Shown: positions 13,575-19,864 of the stretch, piece after piece
Layout: each line of letters starts with the position of its first letter
Numbering within the stretch: position 1 is the stretch's first letter
Assembly: GCA_964514215.1 (NCBI GenBank)
Contig: CAZEPW010000064.1
Coordinates: 1 to 19,864 of the forward strand
Direction: 5' to 3'
Source: CAYQUC01 sp964514215
GTDB lineage: Bacteria; Pseudomonadota; Gammaproteobacteria; UBA6429; Thiohalophilaceae
Length of the DNA: 19,864 nt
The notes under the pieces: model-generated
The model's input: only the letters and a program-made list of their open reading frames with translations
Told to the model about the DNA's origin: nothing
The model's database searches: none
Program-made: the position numbers and the translations under genes

Positions 13575-15830
13575 TTAGGCGGTTAATGACATAAATAGTT
13601 TGGGTAATTTTTCGGGTAACTTTTCGACATTATCGATGACGGTATAACCGTTGTTACCAAAGATATCACCAATATAATCATCGGCTTTTTTATCGAGACT
13701 AATACAATGAGTGTAGATGCCTTTAGATGATAATTCATCCACTGCTTTATGGGTATCATTAATCAATAATTTTTCATCATTAACATCAATATCCGATGGT
13801 TCGCCATCGGTTAAAATTAATAATAATTTTTTCTCCGCTTTTTGGCCTTCAAGATAATGCGAAGCATGACGGATAGCCGCGCCCATTCGTGTTGAATAAC
13901 CGGCTTCAATAGCAGCCAAACGTGATTTTACTTGATCATCCCAATGTTCGGTAAACCCTTTTAGGTGATGGTAACGAACATTATGGCGGGTGTCTGAATG
14001 AAAACCGGCAATGGCAAATTTATCACCGAGTTGTTCGATTGACCAACCGAGTAAGGTAACGGCTTCGCGGCTGAGTTCTAAAATGGATTGAGTGCAACCC
14101 TCGGGTATTTCGTGTAATGAAGCCGATAAATCCATTAATAATAACACAGCAAAATCGCGGCCATCGTGTTTATGGCTCATGTTGATTCGAGGGTCGGGTT
14201 GTGCGCCGCTTTTAAAATCAATAATTGAACGAATTGCAACATCGAGATCCAGTTCGCTGCCTTCTTCTTGATATCGAACTCGAACGTAGTTTTGTGGTTT
14301 TAATAAATCCAAAATTCGTTTTAAATAATTTGCGAGCGCAGAATGTTTGTCTAAAATTTTATCAATATCGGCAGCATTACCGGGGGGGTGCAGTGATTCA
14401 TATAACGTGACCCAGTCTGGTTTGTAGCTGTTGCTATTGTAATCCCATTCTTGATAGTGGCGCGGTGGTAAACCGTCGGGAACCTGTTCGTCTGTTTGTT
14501 GTGGTTTCGCTTGAATGTCTTCAGGTTCATCATCTTCTTCAATAAAGACCCATAAGTGACGATTATCATCACGGTAGTCTACTTGGGTATTCTCAAAATG
14601 AATTTTCGGAAGTTGATCACTCTGCATGCGTGTTTTAGCGGTAAACGAAATGGCCAACATCAGCATTGCTTTGGTATCTGATTCTGCGCTGTCTTTTAAT
14701 ATACTATGAAATTTTTCGACGTATTCGAGCACCACCGGGTGTTGGTAGCCATGATTCTCATCCAAAATGGCACGCGAGAGCATCGCGAGGCGATGACGAA
14801 TGCACGATGTGGTTTCATTGTTACAACTGCCTTCAACGGGGATTGGATGTAGTGCCAACAAGTATTTTTTTAAACCGGGATAGTCTCTGAGCATTAATGT
14901 TTCAATGCGCGAGTCTTCAAATATTTCGACGGCAACACGTTGGAACGGCGACAGGTTATCGGCAATTTGTCTGGTTGACCAGCGCTTATGGCCGGCCATG
15001 TGTGCTAGCACAATGCGGTATCGATCCATACCGGAGACACCATTTAGTTCATCAAATACATCAGGCACACGCATGCCGAGTTGATCGTAATACGGTTGTG
15101 GTTTGCGTAATTCATCGAAGCCAAGTGAATAGGGTACAACATATTCTTCGAGCTGCCACATGCTACGTAGGTAATAATCGATTTGCCGTTCGTGATCCAT
15201 ATACAAGGTGCCGTGGCGTTCGCGTTGTAACATGGCTTTTGCATCAGCCGATTGCAAGGTAAAATAATCACGTTGGCGCTCGGGATGATCGTTATAATTA
15301 CGTGCACCATAGGTCATCCAGTTTTTTAAACCTTCGAGTGACAATTGGCTGAGTAAGTAAGGTATTCTTTGTAACAAATCCGGTAAGCCGGGACTTGGAA
15401 AGGTGGTGTGATGTCCGTGAATGGAACCGGTTGTTGCGTGCATCATTTCGAAAATAATGTCGATGAAGTTTTTCATTTGTTCGCTGCTACCCAAACGGCG
15501 CGCGGCCTCAGGCAAGCATTGCATAAACGGTGGGATTGAATTGCCATTTGGTGTACGTGACATATCCCAAACGGCTTGCGATATCATTTTAAGCATTTCT
15601 TCGCCTAGCTTGTGTGCCATGCCGGGCATTTCTTCGAGATAAACCAACACGGGCTCAAAGCCACGGCCTATCATGCACACCATCGATGCACCTTTTAAGT
15701 AATCTTCTACTCCTTCATTACTTAAACGACGCAAGCTGTCTTTCATATAGTCATCAAAGCAATCATCAATTTGCTCGAAACTACATTTTAGTTTTTTCCG
15801 GTAGTCGGGATATTCAGTTTCAGTTGTCAT
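13575..15830 (-). CDS. cbbO: CbbO, von Willebrand A component of the RuBisCO activase
   Basis: A 751-residue cytoplasmic protein with a long helical N-terminal region (about 1-430), an acidic linker (EEDDEPED near 431-438), and a C-terminal vWA domain (about 560-750). The MIDAS residues are Asp567-x-Ser569-x-Ser571, Thr647 in GYSTRMGAAIRH, and Asp675 in LTDGEPSD. CbbO acts as the substrate adaptor that docks the CbbQ ATPase hexamer onto RuBisCO so that inhibitory sugar phosphates are released. Following the form II enzyme here, the pair is expected to be the Q2O2 type. It lies 39 bp after cbbQ. The vWA domain is clearly paralogous to NorD (shared TRMGAAIRHAS and LLLxLTDGxPxD), but the N-terminal regions differ, as expected for different clients. 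Confidence 0.93.
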   Translation of the reverse strand: MTTETEYPDYRKKLKCSFEQIDDCFDDYMKDSLRRLSNEGVEDYLKGASMVCMIGRGFEPVLVYLEEMPGMAHKLGEEMLKMISQAVWDMSRTPNGNSIPPFMQCLPEAARRLGSSEQMKNFIDIIFEMMHATTGSIHGHHTTFPSPGLPDLLQRIPYLLSQLSLEGLKNWMTYGARNYNDHPERQRDYFTLQSADAKAMLQRERHGTLYMDHERQIDYYLRSMWQLEEYVVPYSLGFDELRKPQPYYDQLGMRVPDVFDELNGVSGMDRYRIVLAHMAGHKRWSTRQIADNLSPFQRVAVEIFEDSRIETLMLRDYPGLKKYLLALHPIPVEGSCNNETTSCIRHRLAMLSRAILDENHGYQHPVVLEYVEKFHSILKDSAESDTKAMLMLAISFTAKTRMQSDQLPKIHFENTQVDYRDDNRHLWVFIEEDDEPEDIQAKPQQTDEQVPDGLPPRHYQEWDYNSNSYKPDWVTLYESLHPPGNAADIDKILDKHSALANYLKRILDLLKPQNYVRVRYQEEGSELDLDVAIRSIIDFKSGAQPDPRINMSHKHDGRDFAVLLLMDLSASLHEIPEGCTQSILELSREAVTLLGWSIEQLGDKFAIAGFHSDTRHNVRYHHLKGFTEHWDDQVKSRLAAIEAGYSTRMGAAIRHASHYLEGQKAEKKLLLILTDGEPSDIDVNDEKLLINDTHKAVDELSSKGIYTHCISLDKKADDYIGDIFGNNGYTVIDNVEKLPEKLPKLFMSLTA

Positions 15831-15869
15831 TTTTTTCTGTCTATTTTAGCGATTAAATCGTGCTAACGA

Positions 15870-16691
15870 TTAAGCAAAAATACTATCAATCGAATGAACT
15901 AGGGTTTCCCGAATATCTTTGTCATCGGTGATAGGGGTTACTAATGCCATTTTGCAAGCCGCTTTTGCTTCGATGCCGTTGTTCATCAGTGTGGCGGCAT
16001 AGACCAATAAGCGTGTTGAAATTCCTTCATCCAGACCGTGGCCTTTTAAGTGGCGCGCGGTGTGTGCAATTTTAACCAGCTTTGCTGCAAGGTCTGCTGC
16101 AATGCCTGATTCTTTAGTAACAATGGCCGTTTCAACTTTTGAATCAGGATAATCAAAATCCAAACCGGTGAAACGTTGCTTGGTGGATTGCTTGAGATCT
16201 TTCATCATGCTTTGATAACCGGGGTTATATGAAATAACCAGTTGAAAATCAGGGTGGGCATTAATAAGCTCGCCTTTTTTGTCCAACGGTAATTGACGGC
16301 GGTGATCGGTTAATGGATGAATCACCACGGTAGTATCCTGTCGTGCTTCGACAATTTCATCAAGATAACAAATCGCACCAATACGTGCTGCAGTTGTTAA
16401 TGGTCCATCTAACCAGCGCGTGCCATTGGCGTCTAATAAATAGCGACCCACTAAATCCGATGCGGTCATGTCTTCATTACAGGCCACGGTTATTAACGGT
16501 TTATTTAATTTGTAGGCCATGTGTTCAATAAAACGCGATTTACCACAACCGGTTGGGCCTTTTACAATAACAGGCAGGCGTGCAGCATAAGCTGCTTCAT
16601 ATAATGTTACTTCATCAGCCATTGCTTCATAGTAGGGTTCTTCGTTGATCTTGTATTGTTCGACATCAATGTTGTGATCTTGATTGCTCAT
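15870..16691 (-). CDS. cbbQ: CbbQ, MoxR-family AAA+ RuBisCO activase
   Basis: A 273-residue AAA+ ATPase. Walker A is GPTGCGKS (45-52), Walker B is ICYLDE (107-112), sensor 1 is SYNP (154-157) and the arginine-finger region is STKQRF. With CbbO it uses ATP to remodel inhibited form II RuBisCO. The ATG at 16691 is preceded by AGGA 8 nt upstream (16700-16703 on the complementary strand). The gene is 131 bp from cbbM, with a terminator-like hairpin and a long second inverted repeat in between, so it is likely made at a lower level than RuBisCO. It is named CbbQ rather than NorQ because of its position between cbbM and cbbO. Confidence 0.93.
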   Translation of the reverse strand: MSNQDHNIDVEQYKINEEPYYEAMADEVTLYEAAYAARLPVIVKGPTGCGKSRFIEHMAYKLNKPLITVACNEDMTASDLVGRYLLDANGTRWLDGPLTTAARIGAICYLDEIVEARQDTTVVIHPLTDHRRQLPLDKKGELINAHPDFQLVISYNPGYQSMMKDLKQSTKQRFTGLDFDYPDSKVETAIVTKESGIAADLAAKLVKIAHTARHLKGHGLDEGISTRLLVYAATLMNNGIEAKAACKMALVTPITDDKDIRETLVHSIDSIFA

Positions 16692-16715
16692 GAGTTTAAT
16701 CCTGTGTGGTAATAA

Positions 16716-16759
16716 TTATTCTAAAATTATTGATGAAACTAAAATGAATTTTAGAATAA
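16716..16759 (-). repeat. 13 bp perfect inverted repeat in the cbbQ leader
   Basis: TTATTCTAAAATT (16716-16728) and AATTTTAGAATAA (16747-16759) are exact complements around an 18 nt spacer. In the transcript this would be a stem-loop between the cbbM terminator hairpin and the cbbQ ribosome site. It could stabilise processed mRNA or influence cbbQ translation; AT-richness makes it only moderately stable. Confidence 0.55.
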
Positions 16760-16765
16760 GCATTG

Positions 16766-16801
16766 AAAAAAAAGCCCCTGCCATAAAACAGGGCAGAGGC
16801 T
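16766..16801 (-). terminator. Terminator / attenuator after cbbM
   Basis: Reading the - strand, AGCCTCTGCC pairs with GGCAGGGGCT (one mismatch; + strand 16792-16801 and 16773-16782) around a 9 nt loop and is followed by 8 T (16766-16773). It begins about 22 nt after the cbbM stop. It should end most cbbM transcripts and let a fraction through to cbbQO, which fits the need for much more RuBisCO than activase. Confidence 0.8.
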
Positions 16802-16822
16802 CTTTTTAACGACAGCGTTTAC

Positions 16823-18205
16823 TTATTTATGAACGCCTAGTTTGTCTCTCCAACCTGGGAACAATGTATCTGCATCACCCGGGAATGATTCGAATGCACG
16901 AGCAAATTCTTTATGCTCTTTAGCGTATTCGATTGGATCGGCTTTTTCTTTCCAGCAATCGTATGCTTGACGTAATGATTTTGCGCCAGCAGCAGGTGAA
17001 TCGATGTGTCCGTATGAACCACCACCCGAAGTATTAATAACGTTACCGTGACCGAGGTTTTCGAAGAAACCAGGAAGACGTAAGGCATTCATACCACCAG
17101 AAATAATAGGTGTTGTTGGTTTCATGCCGAACCATTCTTGATGATAAACTGGACCATCAGCACTATCACGTTCAATCATGTATGCGATATTTCGATCGTC
17201 AGCACCACCTTCCATTTTACCGAAACCCATGGTACCCACGTGGATACCCGAAGCCCCCATAAGACGAGACAATTTTGCTAATACAAATGCAGTATAACCA
17301 CGAACTGATGACGGTGATGTTACCGCACCATGACCCGCACGATGATAATGTAAATATTGATCAGGGTAGTTACGACGAGCCGTTGTTACCATGCCACAAC
17401 CACCAACATAACCGTCAACCAAGAAAGCAACGTGATGTGCGTTTTCACCAAATGCTTCTAAAATGTAATCTGCACGAGCACACATTTCGTGATGATCATC
17501 TGCAGTGATGTTTGCGGAGAAGATTTTTGCTTCGCCAGTTTCGTCTTGAGCACGTTTCATTGCGTCTGCAACCAATGGTGTCACGTCTTTCATGCGCGCG
17601 TAAATTTGGTTACCTTGAGGTTCATCATTTTTAATGAAATCACCACCCAACCAAAATTGGTAAGCGGCTTCTGCAAAAGGCTTAGGACGAAGACCCAGTT
17701 TAGGCTTGATGATAGTACCGGCGATGTAACCACCTTCAGTACGTGAGCGACCTAAAATGTTCCAAAGATCGGTGATGTCTTTTGACGGACCATCAAAAAT
17801 ATCAAGCATTTGCTTAGGTACATGGAAATCAATCATTTGTGCGCATTGCACGTCACCCATGCCTTGGTTGTTACCAATCGCAAGTGTTAAGAAAGATACA
17901 ACCATGGCACGGCCATCGATTAAGTTACGATCGAACAAACCACAAGGGTAAGCAAGTTTCATGATGCCTTTGGCTTCATCAATTTCGTAGACCATTGCAT
18001 CTAAATCTTTAGTGAAGTCATCCGTTGTTGATACTTCAACGTTGGTACCCGTTGATGATTCTGCTGCAAAATGTGCTGCTGTTTCTAAATAACCACCAAA
18101 TCCAGGCATCGGTGTCATTGTGTAAGCCACTAAAATGTGACCGCCTTCTTTTAAAAGTGTATCTTCATCCAGACTAAGGTCTGCATACCGTGCTGATTGA
18201 TCCAT
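16823..18205 (-). CDS. cbbM: Form II ribulose-1,5-bisphosphate carboxylase/oxygenase
   Basis: A 460-residue form II RuBisCO large subunit, functional without small subunits; it fixes CO2 onto ribulose-1,5-bisphosphate in the Calvin cycle. Catalytic residues are present at positions one higher than in Rhodospirillum rubrum numbering: Lys167 in IIKPKLGLRP, the carbamylated Lys192 with Asp194-Glu195 in GGDFIKNDEPQ, His288 in HYHRAGHGA, and loop-6 Lys330 in GTMGFGKMEG. The length and the divergent N-terminus are typical of form II. An AGGAG sits 6 nt before the ATG (18212-18216 on the complementary strand). It is divergent from a CbbR-type regulator, with a LysR-type dyad between them, and is followed by an attenuator hairpin and then cbbQO. 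Form II enzymes favour high CO2 and low O2, consistent with the denitrification genes nearby. Confidence 0.97.
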   Translation of the reverse strand: MDQSARYADLSLDEDTLLKEGGHILVAYTMTPMPGFGGYLETAAHFAAESSTGTNVEVSTTDDFTKDLDAMVYEIDEAKGIMKLAYPCGLFDRNLIDGRAMVVSFLTLAIGNNQGMGDVQCAQMIDFHVPKQMLDIFDGPSKDITDLWNILGRSRTEGGYIAGTIIKPKLGLRPKPFAEAAYQFWLGGDFIKNDEPQGNQIYARMKDVTPLVADAMKRAQDETGEAKIFSANITADDHHEMCARADYILEAFGENAHHVAFLVDGYVGGCGMVTTARRNYPDQYLHYHRAGHGAVTSPSSVRGYTAFVLAKLSRLMGASGIHVGTMGFGKMEGGADDRNIAYMIERDSADGPVYHQEWFGMKPTTPIISGGMNALRLPGFFENLGHGNVINTSGGGSYGHIDSPAAGAKSLRQAYDCWKEKADPIEYAKEHKEFARAFESFPGDADTLFPGWRDKLGVHK

Positions 18206-18252
18206 TATGATCTCCTACTTATTAAAATAATTCGGTTTGGTAATCTTAAATT

Positions 18253-18267
18253 ATCACTAGAAGTGAT
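18253..18267. promoter_or_regulatory. Probable CbbR operator (LysR-type T-N11-A dyad)
   Basis: ATCACT-AGA-AGTGAT is a perfect 6 bp dyad containing a T-N11-A box (18254-18266). It lies 48 bp before the cbbM start codon and 118 bp before cbbR, in the 180 bp gap between the divergent genes. LysR regulators typically bind such dyads in the shared promoter region. Confidence 0.6.
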
Positions 18268-18385
18268 TATTCAATGCTGGTTTAAAATGCGATAATCCAA
18301 CTTTACCAGAAAGTTTTGCTACCTTACGCAGGATCATTCATAATTGATACTCAAATATATTGATGATTACGATAAGTAAAACCTT

Positions 18386-19285
18386 ATGAATATAACTTTT
18401 CGACAACTTGAGGTCTTTGAAGTCGTTGCGCGACTTCTGAGTTACACCAAGGCAGCCAAGCAATTGCATCTGAGTCAACCAGCCGTTTCTATGCAAATCA
18501 AACAGTTAGAACAAAATGTTGGTTTACCATTGTTTGAACAATTGGGTCGGAAAATCTATTTAACCGAGGCTGGACGGGAGATGTACCATTACTGCAAGTC
18601 AATTGCGCATCAATTAGAAGAAGCCGAAGAAGTGTTGGAACGCTTAAAAGGCTTAAAATCGGGTCGTCTGGAGATTAGCGTTGCCACTACTGCTAATGCC
18701 TTTGTAACCCACATGTTATCCAAGTTTAATAAACGTTATGAGGGCGCAACGGTAAGTTTGGACGTGACTAACCGGGAACAGTTATTGCGCCAATTGGCTG
18801 ATAATGAGAAGGATATTGTTATTATGGGCCGCCCCCCTGACGATGCTGATTTAATAACCGAAGTTTTTGCAGATAACCCGTTGGTGGTGATTGCTGCACC
18901 GGATCATCCGCTGACTGATAATCAACCAATAGCGTTGTCTGAGCTACAAGCTCAAACCTTTGTAGTACGTGAACAGGGTTCAGGAACCCGAACAGCTATG
19001 CAGCGGTTTTTTGCGGAGCATAATCTATCCATTACTTCGAGCATGGAAATGAATGAGAATGAATCGATTAAACAAGCCGTGCAGGCCGGAATGGGTTTGG
19101 GAGTCGTTTCGATTCACACCATTGAACTGGAACTAGAAACCAATCGTCTGGTTATATTAAATGTCGAGAGCTTTCCCATTATGCGTCACTGGTATTTAGT
19201 GCATCGAAAAGAAAAACGGCTATCGCCGATAACCCAAACGTTTAAAGAGTTTGTTTTAAGTGAAGGGCGTAAATTTATTTCTTAG
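18386..19285 (+). CDS. cbbR: CbbR, LysR-type regulator of the cbb operon
   Basis: A 299-residue LysR regulator. The winged helix-turn-helix covers residues 1-62 (SYTKAAKQLHLSQPAVSMQI is the core), followed by a linker helix and an effector domain (about 90-290). The segment FVVREQGSGTR is characteristic of CbbR-like proteins. Transcription is divergent from cbbM, the standard arrangement, with a perfect LysR-type dyad between. CbbR normally activates cbb genes in response to metabolites such as RuBP, PEP or NADPH. The ribosome site before ATG 18386 is weak. Its last 11 bases overlap the end of the convergent lipoprotein gene. Confidence 0.92.
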   Translation: MNITFRQLEVFEVVARLLSYTKAAKQLHLSQPAVSMQIKQLEQNVGLPLFEQLGRKIYLTEAGREMYHYCKSIAHQLEEAEEVLERLKGLKSGRLEISVATTANAFVTHMLSKFNKRYEGATVSLDVTNREQLLRQLADNEKDIVIMGRPPDDADLITEVFADNPLVVIAAPDHPLTDNQPIALSELQAQTFVVREQGSGTRTAMQRFFAEHNLSITSSMEMNENESIKQAVQAGMGLGVVSIHTIELELETNRLVILNVESFPIMRHWYLVHRKEKRLSPITQTFKEFVLSEGRKFIS

Positions 19286-19619
19286 CATTTGCAACGCGTT
19301 GCACAATTGCTGCATTAGCCAAAATATCTTTTGCTTCCATATAATTTTTATGTGATGAAAAAGAGTAAATAAATACTTTCTTCGATTTTATGACTTTATG
19401 GCTGTGTTCCGGTAAGGTGCCATTAAGTTCACTTATGTCTAAATAAGAAGTATCTTTTTTAAATAATACAAAAAATTCCATTTTCATGGACATGCTCTTC
19501 TGCATCATCGAACTGGATTGATTTGAGTTACCCTTATCTGGCATACCGCCACAAGAAACTAAACTCAAAAAAAAGCTGGCGAAAATCACTGAAAATCGAA
19601 TATTGTTATAAGTAAGCAT
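19275..19619 (-). CDS. Small lipoprotein, unknown function
   Basis: 114 residues with a lipoprotein signal: a hydrophobic segment from about residue 7 to 21, then the lipobox Leu20-Val21-Ser22-Cys23. Gly at +2, rather than Asp, suggests outer-membrane sorting. After a Ser/Met-rich stretch (about 33-47) comes a compact region of 65 residues with alternating hydrophobic residues and a basic end. I do not recognise it. The shape (MEFFVLFKKD...HKNYMEAKDILANA) vaguely recalls small SPOR-like or ferredoxin-like folds, which is only an impression. It is convergent with cbbR and overlaps its stop by 11 bp, so a functional link is not implied. Confidence 0.65.
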   Translation of the reverse strand: MLTYNNIRFSVIFASFFLSLVSCGGMPDKGNSNQSSSMMQKSMSMKMEFFVLFKKDTSYLDISELNGTLPEHSHKVIKSKKVFIYSFSSHKNYMEAKDILANAAIVQRVANAKK

Positions 19620-19812
19620 ATAAATAGGGTTCTTCGTTAGAGTTATTTTTTAAGTACTTTATACGATATTTATAATGCAATATGAAATATATAAAAACAA
19701 TTACAAAACACGTTTTTGCAAACTCGTTAACACTCTATGATCAAAAAAAATTATTGGGTTTTAAGCCTTTTTTGTTGGAGGTTGAAAAATACCCATCCCA
19801 AGCTATTACTAT

Positions 19813-19833
19813 TTAACCTGAACTCGGGATAAG
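19813..19833 (-). repeat. Short motif repeated, inverted, near the left end
   Basis: On the - strand it begins CTTATCCCGAGTTCAG and goes on to GTTAA. It is nearly the same as TTATCCTGAGTTTCAGTTTA on + at 1457-1476, with one inserted T and three or four substitutions. It could be the terminal repeat of an insertion sequence or a dispersed short repeat; no transposase is in view. Confidence 0.3.
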
Positions 19834-19864
19834 CAAATATAATTTAAATAAACAAATTAAGTCG

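Noticed and set aside
15044..15310. Several long open frames opposite cbbO and cbbM (for example near 14897-15262 and 17489-17746)
   Set aside because: They lie wholly inside strongly supported genes, have no ribosome sites, and their translations show the rare-residue bias of shadow frames.
1..19864. CRISPR array, tRNA, rRNA or transposase
   Set aside because: No regularly spaced repeats, no cloverleaf with a recognisable TTCGA arm, and no transposase-like protein were seen on either strand.

Overview
The window looks like a chromosomal stretch from an AT-rich gammaproteobacterium of the autotrophic, probably sulfur-oxidising kind. This is inferred from a form II RuBisCO locus (cbbM-cbbQ-cbbO with a divergent cbbR) lying near a complete denitrification-type nitric oxide reductase operon (norC-norB-norQ-FeS protein-norD) with a Dnr-like regulator. 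No rRNA, tRNA, CRISPR array or transposase gene was recognised.

Layout. 1-1599: a terminator hairpin, then a very AT-rich stretch with two exported proteins of unknown function; the first appears frameshifted near its 3' end. 1600-7951: dnr, then norCBQ, a membrane 4Fe-4S protein and norD, all on + and tightly packed, with 4 bp and 1 bp overlaps around the FeS gene. A Dnr/FNR-type dyad (TTGAT-N4-GTCAA) lies at the expected distance before norC, and an AGGAGG ribosome site moves the norC start to 2415. 7952-9613: a 363 bp leader with a perfect TTGAT-N4-ATCAA box, then a membrane-anchored ferredoxin/flavoprotein fusion whose flavoprotein domain looks circularly permuted. 9614-9724: a palindromic repeat between convergent genes. 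9725-12127: a LysR regulator divergent from a pirin-like gene and a nitroreductase, a likely electrophile/quinone-stress cassette. 12325-13089: a periplasmic TPR protein. 13121-18205 (- strand): cbbM, cbbQ, cbbO and a 148-residue unknown gene 7 bp after cbbO. 18386-19285: cbbR, divergent from cbbM. 19275-19619: a small lipoprotein convergent with cbbR.

How it works together. Dnr probably senses NO or low oxygen and turns on norCB, which reduces NO to N2O at the membrane. NorQ (MoxR AAA+ ATPase) and NorD (von Willebrand A protein) are its maturation factors, and the FeS membrane protein between them may supply electrons for assembly or repair. The RuBisCO locus carries its own paralogous pair: CbbQ (MoxR) and CbbO (vWA), which form the Q2O2-type RuBisCO activase. 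The window therefore holds two homologous ATPase/vWA remodelling machines, each beside its client enzyme, each locus with an extra uncharacterised gene. The points most worth following are the permuted flavoprotein under a perfect FNR/Dnr box, the FeS gene coupled to norQ and norD, the unknown gene after cbbO, and the two-hairpin cbbM-cbbQ spacer.
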